A stretch of 64,000 nt of DNA, from NCBI RefSeq assembly GCF_052044135.1, contig NZ_JBQDYF010000003.1, positions 186,001 through 250,000 on the forward strand, in the 5' to 3' direction. How positions within the stretch are numbered: position 1 is the stretch's first letter; every line of letters begins with the position of its first letter. Positions 33,297 to 43,076 of the stretch are shown in pieces. Under the pieces are notes generated by a model. It was not told the DNA's origin. It ran no database searches and was given only the letters and a program-made list of their open reading frames with translations. Source of the DNA: Salinisphaera sp052044135 (lineage in GTDB: Bacteria; Pseudomonadota; Gammaproteobacteria; Nevskiales; Salinisphaeraceae). The position numbers and the translations under genes are program-made.

Positions 33297-34288
33297 ACCG
33301 CATTCTGCGTCGTTCTCTCGGTATCTGGATATGCGCCGTACTTGCCGGCTGCGCCACGACGGGCAAGCCGCCGCCGGCGATTTCGCTCGACGCGCCCGTC
33401 GAGGCCACGCCGCTGCCCACGCCGCCCAAGCCGATCAAGGTCGTGCAGGTGCCGAAGGTGTTACCGATGCCGGGGCAGTTGAAACCCTTGCCCAAGGCGC
33501 AGTCTTCGAAACCGCCGTCCGCGAAAGATGTGAAGGCCGAGGTGGCGCGGGCCAACCGGCAGGCGAAGGTGGTGCCGTCTCGCGAGGGCTACATCAACGC
33601 CATCCAGGTCTGGCCGTTCAGCGACGGCGCGCTGTATCAGGTCTATACCGCGCCGGGCCGGGTCACCGTCATTTCGCTGCAGCCCGGCGAGACGCTGGTC
33701 AAGGTCGCCGCCGGCGACACCGCACGATGGATCGTGGGGAATACCTCCAGCGGCAGCGGGGCGGATAAGCGCGTCGAGGTGATGGTCAAGCCCGTGCGTA
33801 CCGGGCTCAGCAACAACCTGGTCATCACCACTGATCGCCGTACCTATCTGCTGGAACTGACCTCGACCCCGAAGACCTGGATGGCGTCGGTGTCCTGGAG
33901 CTATCCGAAAGACCAGTTGTTCGCGCTGCAGCATCAGGCCCAGGCGGCGCGGACGGCCGCGCCGGTGGCGACCGGGTTGTCGCTGGCGAACCTTCACTTC
34001 CGCTATGCGATCAGTGGTGACCATCCGCCATGGCGGCCGCTGCGGGCCTTCGACGACGGCAAGAAGGTCTATATCCAGTTCCCGGCGGGCATCGCCCAGG
34101 GGGATCTGCCGCCGCTGTTCGTCATCGGCCCCAAGGGTGACGGCCAACTGGTGAATTACCGCTTCCATGCGCCGTACGACATCGTGGACCGGCTGTTCGG
34201 GGCCGCGGAGCTGCGGCTGGGCGGGGCCAAGGGGCAGGTGGTGCGCATCGAGCGCACGGACGGCGCGGCGAAGAGGCCCGGGTCATGA
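33293..34288 (+). CDS. trbG: TrbG (VirB9-type)
   Basis: 331-residue exported protein: lipoprotein-like signal (GIWICAVLAGCATTG), Pro-rich linker, then a VirB9/CagX domain (INAIQVWPFSDGALYQVYTAPGRVTVISLQPGETLVKVAAGDTARW) and C-terminal beta-rich part (LHFRYAISGDHPPWRPLRAFDDGKKVYIQFP). It forms the outer-membrane core complex with TrbI. Overlaps at both ends with trbF and trbI. Confidence 0.95.
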   Translation: MNRILRRSLGIWICAVLAGCATTGKPPPAISLDAPVEATPLPTPPKPIKVVQVPKVLPMPGQLKPLPKAQSSKPPSAKDVKAEVARANRQAKVVPSREGYINAIQVWPFSDGALYQVYTAPGRVTVISLQPGETLVKVAAGDTARWIVGNTSSGSGADKRVEVMVKPVRTGLSNNLVITTDRRTYLLELTSTPKTWMASVSWSYPKDQLFALQHQAQAARTAAPVATGLSLANLHFRYAISGDHPPWRPLRAFDDGKKVYIQFPAGIAQGDLPPLFVIGPKGDGQLVNYRFHAPYDIVDRLFGAAELRLGGAKGQVVRIERTDGAAKRPGS

Positions 34289-35568
34289 GCCACGACACCA
34301 CGCCCGACTCGCCGGCACCGGAGCCGGCCCCCAAGGTCGCGCCGGAGCGGGTGGCGCTGCGTGCCAAGCCGCAACCGGTCACGCGCCTGAACCGGCGGAC
34401 CCTGATGATCCTGGCCGCCGGTCTGGCCGTGGCCCTTCTGGGTGCGACGATGTGGTCACTGCGTACGCCCCACTACCTCAAGGCGGGGAAGGGCAAGGAG
34501 CTCTACCACGTCGATCACGTGCACACGACCGAGGACCTCGACCAGCTGCCCGCCTCCTATGCGGACTTGCCCGCTCACTCGACCCAGCCCGTGCCCAAGC
34601 TCGGTCCGCCGCTGCCCGGTGATCTGGGACCGGCGATCGTCAAGTCGAAGCCGCCGGTGGTGGCCCGATATGGGGCGACTGGCGGGGTAGAGTCGAATAA
34701 CGGGCGCACGCCAGCCGAGACGGCGGCGTCTTCGCCGTTGTTCTTTCGCTCCAGTAACCCGCATGGCGCGGAGGGCGCATCGGCGATGCCTGCTGCCGCG
34801 GCGGCGCCAACGGTGCCCGCCGGCTACGACCCGTTCGCGGCCGGTGCGGCGCCGACGCCGCCCAGACCGACGGATCCGACGGTGGTGCAAAACCAGCAAG
34901 CCCAGAAAGCGGCTTTCCAGAAAGGCGGGTCGGCACAAACCCGTAATTCCGGCACGCTGCAACCTCCGGCTTCACCGTACGAGGTGATGGCCGGGACCGT
35001 GATCTCCGCGGCCTTGGTCACGGGCATCAAGTCCGACCTGCCGGGCGATGTGATCGCCACCGTCACCGAGCCGGTCTATGACACCGCCACCGGCACGTAC
35101 CTGCTGATCCCGCAGGGCTCGCGCATCCTCGGCAAGTACAACAGCCAGGTCAGCTACGGGCAGAGCCGGGTGCAGGTGGTCTGGAACCGCATCATCCTGC
35201 CCGATACTTCCTCATTGACGCTCGACAACCTGGCCGGGACCGACCCGGCCGGCTATGCGGGCCTCGAGGATGGCGTCGACTGGCACTGGAAGCGCCTGGT
35301 CGCCGGTGCGGCGATGACCACGCTGCTGGGCGTGGGGGCCGAGCTGGCTGCGCCCCAGAACCAGGACGGCAACCACGTCATCATCGCCGGGCGCAATAGC
35401 CTGCAGGACAGTGTGAATCAGGCTGGACAGGAGATGACCCGCCGCAACCTCAACATCCAGCCCACGCTGACCGAGCGCCCGGGCCTGCCGGTGCGCATCA
35501 TCGTCGACCGGGACCTGGTGCTGCGCCCCTACCAGCCGTTGTTCGTCAACGCAGGAAGCCCACCATGA
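34285..35568 (+). CDS. trbI: TrbI (VirB10-type)
   Basis: 427-residue protein: cytoplasmic Pro-rich N-terminus, one membrane segment (LMILAAGLAVALLGATMWSL, residues about 35-55), a long Pro/Ala-rich periplasmic linker, then the VirB10 domain (YEVMAGTVISAALVTGIKSDLPGDVIATVTEPVYDTATGTYLLIPQGSRILGKY, VQVVWNRIILPD). It spans both membranes and senses ATP use by TrbB/TrbE in related systems. It overlaps the DUF2274 gene. Confidence 0.95.
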   Translation: MSHDTTPDSPAPEPAPKVAPERVALRAKPQPVTRLNRRTLMILAAGLAVALLGATMWSLRTPHYLKAGKGKELYHVDHVHTTEDLDQLPASYADLPAHSTQPVPKLGPPLPGDLGPAIVKSKPPVVARYGATGGVESNNGRTPAETAASSPLFFRSSNPHGAEGASAMPAAAAAPTVPAGYDPFAAGAAPTPPRPTDPTVVQNQQAQKAAFQKGGSAQTRNSGTLQPPASPYEVMAGTVISAALVTGIKSDLPGDVIATVTEPVYDTATGTYLLIPQGSRILGKYNSQVSYGQSRVQVVWNRIILPDTSSLTLDNLAGTDPAGYAGLEDGVDWHWKRLVAGAAMTTLLGVGAELAAPQNQDGNHVIIAGRNSLQDSVNQAGQEMTRRNLNIQPTLTERPGLPVRIIVDRDLVLRPYQPLFVNAGSPP

Positions 35569-35801
35569 CTACCACCCGCAAGCTGCGGCTGGGGCCGCTG
35601 CCCCGGACCGAAACGGTCAAACTGACCTTCACCTGCCCGGCCAACCTGAAGGCCGACCTCGAGCGCTACGCCGCCCTGCATGCCGAGACCTACGGCGAGC
35701 CGATGGATGCGGTGACGCTGATCCCGCACATGCTGGAGGCGTTCATGGCGCGGGATCGGGGGTTTCGGCGGGTGAGCAACTCGTCGATCACGAAGACCTG
35801 A
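35565..35801 (+). CDS. DUF2274 protein, last gene of the trb operon
   Basis: 78-residue protein with pattern KLRLGPLPRTETVKLTFTCPANLKADLERYAALHAETYGEPMDAVTLIPHMLEAFMARDRGF, the DUF2274 family always found after trbI in these elements. The sequence resembles ribbon-helix-helix proteins. Function unknown. It starts in the trbI stop region (ATGA) and ends the conjugation operon. Confidence 0.88.
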   Translation: MTTTRKLRLGPLPRTETVKLTFTCPANLKADLERYAALHAETYGEPMDAVTLIPHMLEAFMARDRGFRRVSNSSITKT

Positions 35802-35950
35802 ATCCGACACCGCTGACGTGATCCACCGCACTTCCTCGATTCTCTACGCGGGGGCGCCGCAGCAGCGGAGAGCTATCAGCCTTCTCGCATACTCCTGCGC
35901 CGGCGCTCGACGGGTGCGGACCGAAGTGGCGCCCCTCTTAAAGTTCACCT

Positions 35951-35975
35951 TCTCACCACCTCAACAAGTGTGAGA
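35951..35975. promoter_or_regulatory. Inverted repeat in the promoter region of the IetAS genes
   Basis: TCTCAC (35951-35956) and GTGAGA (35970-35975) are inverted halves 13 bases apart, about 65 bp upstream of the ietA start, in a markedly AT-rich patch (35930-36038). It is a possible autoregulatory site for the HTH-bearing IetA; inferred. Nothing else is seen between 35802 and 36038. Confidence 0.35.
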
Positions 35976-36038
35976 CAATATGCTTAGTCCAATTTCTGTT
36001 TGTAAAAATACCTTATAAATCATTGTGTTGGAGTTTAT

Positions 36039-37196
36039 ATGGGCGAATTGACTGGTTTGAAGGCTGATTTAGCCCAGATTGTCAGGCTGGCGTTGGCCGA
36101 GCAGACGGAGGATGTGCGCCTGTTCGCTGCGCGCTTAGTCAGGAAGTACAGGGGAATAGAACCGGAGTTGGCTGAACAGGTGGATTTGTTCTTGCGGGCG
36201 AAGCCGCGTCGGGCGGGGGCGCCGTTGCGCAAGTCGACCTCGCCGTCGCCGTCGGAGCAGGTGCTTCCGGTGGATGATGAGTCGCGTCTGTCGTTGCTGA
36301 AGGCCTTCAAGGATTCGCCGGATCGAGAAGCGCCGCTGCTATCGGCCGAATTGGAGGACTCTCTCGGACAATTGATCCAGGAGCGTAAGCAGGCAGCGCG
36401 TCTCAGCGCGCTGGGCTTGACTCCGACGCGCTCTGCCATCTTCGTCGGTCAGCCGGGTGTGGGCAAGACGCTGACAGCTCGTTGGTTGGCCGCTCAACTT
36501 GGCTTGCCGTTGTACGTGCTCGATCTGACGGCCGTAATGAGTAGCTTATTGGGACGCAGTGGTAGCAATTTGCGTGCGGCGCTGGATTTCGCCAAGCGCG
36601 CCCCCTGTGTGCTGTTGCTGGATGAGATCGATGCGATCGCCAAGCGGCGCAGCGACGACGCTGACATTGGCGAACTCAAGAGGCTGGTGACCGTAATTTT
36701 GCAGGAGGTCGATGAGTGGCCTGGCACCGGACTGCTCCTGGCTGCCACCAATCACCCAGAACTGATCGATCCAGCACTATGGCGACGATTCGATCTGGTC
36801 GTGGAATTCAAGGTGCCAGACGCGGCGGCAGTCAAGGAAGCCATCAAGCGATTTCTGGGACCGGACTTTGCACTGTTCGGTCGCTGGATCGAGATTTTGG
36901 CCTTCGCATTTCGTGGCCAGTCTTTCAGCGATATCGAGCGCGAGATTCAGCGCTTCCGACGCGCTGTGGCGTTGGGGACAACACCGGATGCCGACTTGAT
37001 CGAAGAGTTTATCAAGGCACGCGCCCTATCGTTGGATCGGCAGGGCCGCATCGACATGGCAGTGTTGCTGGCAAAAAAGACGCGCTTGTCTCAGCACAAT
37101 ATCTCTGACATCACCGGAGTAAGCCGGGACACCATTCGCAAATACACAACTGACGGACCGACCGTCGTCCCCAAAAAGCGGAGACGTGAAGCATGA
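36039..37196 (+). CDS. ietA: IetA-like AAA ATPase (antitoxin-like) with C-terminal HTH
   Basis: 385-residue FtsH-like AAA ATPase: Walker A VGQPGVGKTLTARWLAAQLG (about residue 136), Walker B CVLLLDEIDAIAKRRSDDAD (about 189), sensor 1 LLLAATNHPELIDPALWRRFD with arginine finger. The C-terminus RLSQHNISDITGVSRDTIRKYTTD (about 345-370) is a helix-turn-helix. With the overlapping subtilase gene it matches the IetA-IetS pair, described as a plasmid stabilisation toxin-antitoxin system and as an anti-phage system. GGAG lies before ATG 36039. It is the first gene of the defence block. Confidence 0.85.
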   Translation: MGELTGLKADLAQIVRLALAEQTEDVRLFAARLVRKYRGIEPELAEQVDLFLRAKPRRAGAPLRKSTSPSPSEQVLPVDDESRLSLLKAFKDSPDREAPLLSAELEDSLGQLIQERKQAARLSALGLTPTRSAIFVGQPGVGKTLTARWLAAQLGLPLYVLDLTAVMSSLLGRSGSNLRAALDFAKRAPCVLLLDEIDAIAKRRSDDADIGELKRLVTVILQEVDEWPGTGLLLAATNHPELIDPALWRRFDLVVEFKVPDAAAVKEAIKRFLGPDFALFGRWIEILAFAFRGQSFSDIEREIQRFRRAVALGTTPDADLIEEFIKARALSLDRQGRIDMAVLLAKKTRLSQHNISDITGVSRDTIRKYTTDGPTVVPKKRRREA

Positions 37197-39415
37197 GCCA
37201 GACCAACTTCCTGATCGGACGTGGTGAGCTACTGACCCACGACATCAAGGGGCCGAAGCGCGGTATGGACAAGGCGGAGGTCTACACGCTGCAGCAGGCG
37301 AGGAGTCGTCTGATGCCGCAGTTTGTCGAAGTCGCCAATCATCTTGACAACTTGCCGGACAAAGCCTGTCCGGGGGATTTGGGTGTGGCGCGCCTTGCAC
37401 TCAATCCGAGTTACATCGCGCGTTCTTTCTTCCCGATGGCCTTGCTACGCAGCGCGGGTCTCGAATCAGTCGGCAGTAGGGCCGTCAAACTCAAGCCAGA
37501 GAGCTGGTCAAAGAAGGGGCCTCCGCGTGAATCAAACACCACAGAGCTTTTCGTGGTGGGCAAACGTCAGGCATTTCGTCAGTTGGACGGTTGGGCAGGG
37601 CAGCTAGAAGAGGGATCGAACGAAGCGAAGGACCTATCGCATATCGAACGGTTTTCCGCTTTCGAGCCGAAGGACCGTATCGTTTCGCTCGGTAAGGAAA
37701 AGGATCGCTTCTTCGAAGTCGGCATTCATTTGCTTCCCGATGACAACAATCAGTTCGTGCAACGTGCGTTCGCCAAATATGCGGCTGATGTCGGCGTTAC
37801 GACCTATACCGATCTAGCGTTTAGCGCGGGCAGCCTGTGGTTTCTTCCCGTCGAGGGGAAGCACGGCAACGTAAAGCGCCTAGCCGAATTTTCCTTTGTG
37901 CGCGTGATCCGCCCAATGCCGAAGCTGCGCGGCATGCGCCCTGTACAGCGATCACCCGGGGTGACGGTGGCGTGCAGTCTTCCGACGGAACAGCCACTGT
38001 CGTCCGAGCCCAAGGTTGCCATTCTCGACGGCGGTCTGCCCGAGCAACACAGCATTGCACCGTGGTTGCATACCTATCGCGCATTGGATGAAAAGGCGGC
38101 GGATGATCCGGGTGGTTTGGAGCATGGCCTGGGTGTGACTTCGGCATTCTTGTTCGGTCCCATCGCTCCGAACAGCACTGCGACGCGCCCTTATTCCTAT
38201 GTGGATCACCTGCGTGTCCTGGATCGCAAGACTGAATCGGAAGATCCCTTGGAGCTTTACCGAACGCTGGGGCTTGTCGAAGAAGTGCTGTTGTCGCGCC
38301 AGTACCAGTTCATCAATCTCAGTTTGGGGCCAGACCTCCCGATTGAGGATACGGACGTGCATGCTTGGACATCCGTGATCGATGATCTACTCAGTGATGG
38401 CGATACCTTGATGACCGTAGCTGTTGGCAACAACGGTGAAAGGGATCGGTCAGTCGGAAACGCCCGTGTGCAGGTGCCGTCGGACTGCGTTAACGCAATC
38501 GCTGTCGGCGCCTCTGACGGCGTTGATGCATCATGGGGCCGCGCCGCCTACAGCGCTATTGGGCCGGGGCGCAGTCCCGGTGTAGTGAAGCCGGATCTTA
38601 TGGCTTTTGGGGGCGACGCGGCCAACTCCAAGTATTTCCATGTGCTGTCGGAAGGTGCGAAGCCGGCGTTGGTGCCGCAACTGGGCACCAGCTTTGCGTC
38701 GCCGTACCTCCTGCGCCATGCGGTTGGAGTTCGCGCAATTCTCGGAGCCGATCTGACTCCGCTAGCGATCAAGGCGTTGCTCGTTCACGCCGCCGACTCG
38801 TCCACCCACGATAAGCTCGAAGTGGGTTGGGGCAAGGTGCCGGAAGACCTGATGGATGTCATTACGTGCCCAACCGGAGTTGCGCGGGTGGTTTATCAGG
38901 GTGAGCTGAAGCCCGGCAAGTATCTACGAGCGGCGCTTCCTCTTCCTGCCGGCGGTTTGCAAGGCAACATCCGCTTGAAGGCGACCTTCTGCTACGTCTC
39001 ACCAACAGACCCACAAGATGCTGTCGCCTACACCCGGGCTGGCCTTGAGGTCGTTTTCCGGCCCAGCGACAAGAAGATCAAGGAAGGCAAAGCCAACGCT
39101 AACACGAAGGGTTTCTTCGATATGAAGAAATACGCCACGGAGGAAGAGCGTCGTTCCGACATGGGCAAGTGGGAGACGGTCTTGCATGGCAACAAGGGCA
39201 TGCGCGGTAGCAGCTTGGAGAATCCAGTGTTCGACATCCACTACAACGCACGCGAGGCTGGTGGACCGACGACGAACGCCGAGAAGATTCGCTACGCCCT
39301 AATTATCACCGTCGAGGCACCCAGGCACGCGGACCTCTACAACGACATCCTGCGTGCTTACGCCAAGATGTTAGTGCCGATCCAGCCGAAGGTCACGCTG
39401 CCTGTTCGCGTGTAG
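37193..39415 (+). CDS. ietS: IetS-like subtilisin-family serine protease
   Basis: 740-residue S8 protease with an N-terminal about 260-residue unknown region, then the catalytic triad: Asp in VAILDGGLPEQHS (about 278), His in GLEHGLGVTSAFLFG (about 310) and Ser in LGTSFASPYLLRH (about 500), plus the oxyanion Asn in VAVGNNGERD. There is no signal peptide, so it works inside the cell. It overlaps ietA by ATGA. In the described IetAS pair the protease is the toxic part and the ATPase the antidote. The target substrate is unknown. Confidence 0.87.
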   Translation: MSQTNFLIGRGELLTHDIKGPKRGMDKAEVYTLQQARSRLMPQFVEVANHLDNLPDKACPGDLGVARLALNPSYIARSFFPMALLRSAGLESVGSRAVKLKPESWSKKGPPRESNTTELFVVGKRQAFRQLDGWAGQLEEGSNEAKDLSHIERFSAFEPKDRIVSLGKEKDRFFEVGIHLLPDDNNQFVQRAFAKYAADVGVTTYTDLAFSAGSLWFLPVEGKHGNVKRLAEFSFVRVIRPMPKLRGMRPVQRSPGVTVACSLPTEQPLSSEPKVAILDGGLPEQHSIAPWLHTYRALDEKAADDPGGLEHGLGVTSAFLFGPIAPNSTATRPYSYVDHLRVLDRKTESEDPLELYRTLGLVEEVLLSRQYQFINLSLGPDLPIEDTDVHAWTSVIDDLLSDGDTLMTVAVGNNGERDRSVGNARVQVPSDCVNAIAVGASDGVDASWGRAAYSAIGPGRSPGVVKPDLMAFGGDAANSKYFHVLSEGAKPALVPQLGTSFASPYLLRHAVGVRAILGADLTPLAIKALLVHAADSSTHDKLEVGWGKVPEDLMDVITCPTGVARVVYQGELKPGKYLRAALPLPAGGLQGNIRLKATFCYVSPTDPQDAVAYTRAGLEVVFRPSDKKIKEGKANANTKGFFDMKKYATEEERRSDMGKWETVLHGNKGMRGSSLENPVFDIHYNAREAGGPTTNAEKIRYALIITVEAPRHADLYNDILRAYAKMLVPIQPKVTLPVRV

Positions 39416-39448
39416 TGACTGACGTAGGTACGCAATGAAACTAACGTT

Positions 39449-40354
39449 ATGAGCGACTACTTCAGCGACCGGCAGAACGGTCCGCGCGCACGTACCGAGC
39501 AGGTGATTTCGCCCACGGTCTGGGCGGGGCTCGTGGCAACGGTGCAGGCATTGATCAATAGCGGCGCATTCGGCCTACGTTTCCCCGAGCGCTGTCCGGA
39601 TGGACAAGCCACTTGCGGCGGAGATTCGGATGCCTTGGCGGCTTCCGTAAGCGCAGAAATGCCAGGTTTGGCTTGGCCATTGGAGATTGTCTCCGTTGAG
39701 GGGGAGGGCTACTTTTCTGAGCGCCAGCCGTTCGCGCCGGACACGTTGCTCGTCATGGACTTCATCGAGTTCGTTCACGCATCAGTGGCCAGGCCGATCT
39801 CAGGGAAGTATCACGACTTCTTCAGTCATCACCACTTGACCTTCGATCAGGAGGCGGGGCAGGAGGAGTTCCGTGCGACCGTCAATCGCATATTCGCGCG
39901 CAACGGCGTTGCGTTCGAGATCCTGCCCAATGGTCGAGTTGATCGACTGCTCCCGCCGGTGCTTGGCGAAGAACTGAAACGAACGTTCTTCAATACCGGC
40001 GATGGCACGCTCGATAACATGCTCGACGAGTGCCGAACCAAGTTTTCGGACCGCAATCCGCTGGTGCGTCGCGAAGCGCTGGAGCGGTTGTGGGACGCAT
40101 GGGAGCGTCTCAAATCACTCGCTGACCCGAGCGACAAGAAACGGTCGGTCAAGATCATCCTTGATGCTGTTACTTCCGTGCCGTCGCTACGGGAGAGACT
40201 GGAGACAGAAGCCGCTGAATTAAACTCCATTGGAAACAGTCACCTGATTCGGCATTCGGAAATCAGTCAGGTGCCGGTGATCGATGTGGACCAGGTTGAC
40301 TATCTGTTTCACCGCCTGTTCGCCATGATTCAGTTGGTGCTGAGAAAAAAGTAG
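39449..40354 (+). CDS. AbiJ-NTD4-like defence protein
   Basis: 301-residue protein whose N-terminus (MSDYFSDRQNGPRARTEQVISPTVWAGLVATVQALINSGAFG, FPERCPDGQATCGGDSDALAASV) resembles the AbiJ-NTD4 domain of abortive-infection-type proteins. The C-terminal half is helical with NSHLIRHSEIS (about residue 265), which may be a degenerate HEPN-like motif. It begins 33 bases after ietS and could be cotranscribed with ietAS. The function is an inference from family memory; it is cytosolic. Confidence 0.65.
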   Translation: MSDYFSDRQNGPRARTEQVISPTVWAGLVATVQALINSGAFGLRFPERCPDGQATCGGDSDALAASVSAEMPGLAWPLEIVSVEGEGYFSERQPFAPDTLLVMDFIEFVHASVARPISGKYHDFFSHHHLTFDQEAGQEEFRATVNRIFARNGVAFEILPNGRVDRLLPPVLGEELKRTFFNTGDGTLDNMLDECRTKFSDRNPLVRREALERLWDAWERLKSLADPSDKKRSVKIILDAVTSVPSLRERLETEAAELNSIGNSHLIRHSEISQVPVIDVDQVDYLFHRLFAMIQLVLRKK

Positions 40355-40462
40355 GAAGTACGAACGCTTATACGTTGCGCGAAGACGCTGACGGTCGCTC
40401 AGGGGGCATACCGCGTTTGTAGTGCGTTGTTAAATGGAAAGGATCGACTGGGGAGAGACGCA

Positions 40463-41176
40463 ATGCTTGAATGGTACTTGGAGGTAAATGCCTTGTTTCG
40501 GGCAATGCGTCAGAAAGCGATCGACGCACAAGGCCTCGTCGCGAGTGACGATAAAGCAGGGGCCAAGTTGATCAATGGCTATTTGAAAGCCGACTATCAA
40601 CTGCTGCGCAAGCTGTGGAGCAGTGCGGGGTTCCCTGAGCAAGACATGGGGAATCTTGGGAGGCATATCGGATTTGGCGAGGCCAATGACTACGACGACA
40701 TCCTTGCGCGCGATCTACCTCAGGTGGAGGCCAGAGCAGAAGTGCACGTGCGTGACGCGACGGGTGCCAAAGCAAGCATAGGTTTCGAGGAACTGTTGCA
40801 TCCGGTTATCTTCGCGCATGCCTTCCAGCACTATGTGAACGGGCACTACCGCGATGCCGTTTTGAACTCCGTCGTTGCAATCTTTGATCTGATGCGAGAG
40901 CGCACCGGTCTAGATCTCGATGGCGCGGCTCTCGCGACACAAGTATTGAGCTTGGAAAAGCCACACCTGATCCTCAGTGAACTTGACACGGAGTCGGGCA
41001 AAAATGACCAGAAGGGGTTCTTGCAAATTTTGGTCGGTGCTTACCTTGGCATTCGCAATCCGAAGGCCCATTCGCTAAATCATGATCTAGACCCAGAGAA
41101 GGCCGCGCAGTATCTGATCTTCGCCAGCCTTCTAGCCCGACGGATCTACGAGGCGAAAGACGCTTCGAAGACCTGA
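40463..41176 (+). CDS. TIGR02391-family (Ymh) protein with RNxxxH motif
   Basis: 237-residue protein with the TIGR02391/Ymh C-terminal pattern: GFEELLHPVIFAHAFQHYVNGHYRDAVLNSVVAIFDLMRERTG, then FLQILVGAYLGIRNPKAHS. RNPKAH (residues 198-203) fits the HEPN RNxxxH RNase-type motif. Such proteins are found in many defence islands, and the fold fits the HEPN superfamily. The frame extends to TTG 40427, but ATG 40463 has GGGGAGAG upstream. It lies 108 bases after the AbiJ-like gene. Target unknown. Confidence 0.75.
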   Translation: MLEWYLEVNALFRAMRQKAIDAQGLVASDDKAGAKLINGYLKADYQLLRKLWSSAGFPEQDMGNLGRHIGFGEANDYDDILARDLPQVEARAEVHVRDATGAKASIGFEELLHPVIFAHAFQHYVNGHYRDAVLNSVVAIFDLMRERTGLDLDGAALATQVLSLEKPHLILSELDTESGKNDQKGFLQILVGAYLGIRNPKAHSLNHDLDPEKAAQYLIFASLLARRIYEAKDASKT

Positions 41177-41345
41177 GTTGTGGTGGTTGCATCGGATGGT
41201 CCCGATACGAATGCGGGCCATTAGCTCTTTGAAGGTGACCTGCGAAAGAATGCAGGCGGAGCAAATAATTGAATACTTCGCAATGTGCTTCTGCACCAGG
41301 ACTTTCTAAAGCGGAACAGGCCACACACCATCACAGGGGTACCCA

Positions 41346-43076
41346 ATGGCAAGAATAAGAAAGATCGAGATCGCCAACTTCCGTGGCATCCAGCAACTGG
41401 TGTGGTGTCCATCGCCTGGCATCAATTGTCTGATCGGCACGGGAGACAGCGGAAAATCCACAGTGCTGGATGCGATCGACCTGTGCTTGGGTGCCAGGCG
41501 CAATGTCCAGATTTCCGATGCTGACTTTTTCGGCCAGGACATCACCGCTCCAATCAGCATCACACTGACGCTGGGTGCGCTGGATGACAGCATGAGTGCG
41601 CTGGAGAGCTTCGGTGCGTTTCTGCGCGGCTATCACGCCGCCACGGGCGTCGTCGAAGACGAGCCGTCCGCCGGCGCAGAGGTGGTTCTCTGCCTGAATC
41701 TGACAGTTGCAAGTGACCTGGAGCCATCCTGGACTCTCGTCTCCGACCGCGCCGCTGAGCAAGGTCTGGTGAAGACACTCGCGTGGAGGGACCGTTTGGC
41801 CCTGGCGCCGACGCGGATCGGTGCGCGCGCTGATTACAACTTGGGCTGGCAACGAGGCTCGGTCCTGAACCGTATCTCGGAGGAACGCGCTGATGCCTCG
41901 GCTGCACTCGTGAAGGCTGTGCGGGATGCGCGCGACACCTTTGGCGACCAAGCCGAGCAGCAATTGGGAGAAGCGTTGGGGATCGTCGCTGCGACCGCCC
42001 AGGAACTCGGCGTTCACATCGGCGGGAAGGCGAGAGCACTGCTCGACTCGCATTCTGTGTCGTTCGGAGGCGGAACCATCTCCCTGCACAACGAGGGCGG
42101 CATCCCGCTTCGCAATCTCGGCGTCGGCTCCACGCGCCTGCTGGTCGCTGGTCTGCAGCGCAAGGCTGCCAGCCAAGCGTCGATCGTCCTTTCGGACGAA
42201 CTGGAGTACGGCCTTGAGCCGCACCGCATTGCTCGGTTTCTCGGCTCTCTCGGAGCAAAGGAAGCGGCCCCGCTGCAAGCGTTTCTCACCACGCATTCGC
42301 CAGTGGCGCTCAGGGAGCTGTCGGGCAGCCAGCTCTTCGTGCTGCGCGGTAGTCTTTACGGCCACGAGGCCCGGATGGTGGGCACCGATAACGACACCCA
42401 AAGCACCATTCGCCTCTATCCCGAGGCCTTTCTGGCCGGCTCCGTGATTGTGTGCGAAGGGGCCAGCGAGATCGGACTCCTGCGTGGTCTGGATTTGCAC
42501 CGGGTAGAACATGGCGACGTGTCCCTGGCAGCACAGGGCATTGCCATGGTCGACTGTGGCGGTGGCGAGCCCGACCGCCCCTATGCTCGCGCGGCGGCCT
42601 TCCAGTCATTAGGTTACAGGGTGATGGTGGTGCGTGATGACGACAAAAGGCCCACGCCTGCCGTCGAGCAGGCGTTTTTGCAGGGCGGTGGTGCGGTAGT
42701 CGCCTACCGCGCAGGCCGCGCGCTGGAGGACGAATTGTTTGGCAGCCTCACGCCGACGGGCTGCCAGCACTTGATCAAATATGCCCACGACCTGCATGGC
42801 GATCTGATTCACGAACACCTGCGCACGGTCTCGAACAACACGCTCACTGTTCAGGCCGTCTGGGATGAAATTCAGAACACACAAGCGCTGTCAGCACCAA
42901 GCCGAGCTTTGCTTGGGCAGGCGGCGCGCATCCGCAAGGCTGGCTGGTTCAAGTCCATCTCTTGGATGGAGGACGTAGCGAGGACCATCGTGGCCCCGGA
43001 TTTGCCGCAATGCGATCCAGGCTTCAAGGCAGTGGTGGACCAAGTCTCTGCGTGGGCTGCCCATGGGCCCCGCTGA
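41346..43076 (+). CDS. gajA: GajA-like OLD-family ATPase-TOPRIM nuclease (Gabija)
   Basis: 576-residue protein, close to the usual GajA length. The N-terminal ABC-type ATPase starts IRKIEIANFRGIQQL with Walker A GTGDSGKS (about residues 30-37); the late ATPase motifs are VLSDELEYGLEPHR and TTHSPVALREL. The C-terminal TOPRIM domain has VIVCEGASEIGLLRGL (about 367) and VRDDDKRPT (about 430). GajA is the sequence-specific DNA nuclease of the Gabija anti-phage system. It overlaps gajB by 14 bases. Identification rests on domain order plus neighbour; other OLD-helicase pairs are similar. Confidence 0.82.
   Translation: MARIRKIEIANFRGIQQLVWCPSPGINCLIGTGDSGKSTVLDAIDLCLGARRNVQISDADFFGQDITAPISITLTLGALDDSMSALESFGAFLRGYHAATGVVEDEPSAGAEVVLCLNLTVASDLEPSWTLVSDRAAEQGLVKTLAWRDRLALAPTRIGARADYNLGWQRGSVLNRISEERADASAALVKAVRDARDTFGDQAEQQLGEALGIVAATAQELGVHIGGKARALLDSHSVSFGGGTISLHNEGGIPLRNLGVGSTRLLVAGLQRKAASQASIVLSDELEYGLEPHRIARFLGSLGAKEAAPLQAFLTTHSPVALRELSGSQLFVLRGSLYGHEARMVGTDNDTQSTIRLYPEAFLAGSVIVCEGASEIGLLRGLDLHRVEHGDVSLAAQGIAMVDCGGGEPDRPYARAAAFQSLGYRVMVVRDDDKRPTPAVEQAFLQGGGAVVAYRAGRALEDELFGSLTPTGCQHLIKYAHDLHGDLIHEHLRTVSNNTLTVQAVWDEIQNTQALSAPSRALLGQAARIRKAGWFKSISWMEDVARTIVAPDLPQCDPGFKAVVDQVSAWAAHGPR

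Noticed and set aside
35802..36038. Right attachment site of a Tn4371-type element (TTTTTCAT-like core)
   Set aside because: No such core was found in this gap by eye; the boundary between the trb operon and the defence block remains undefined.
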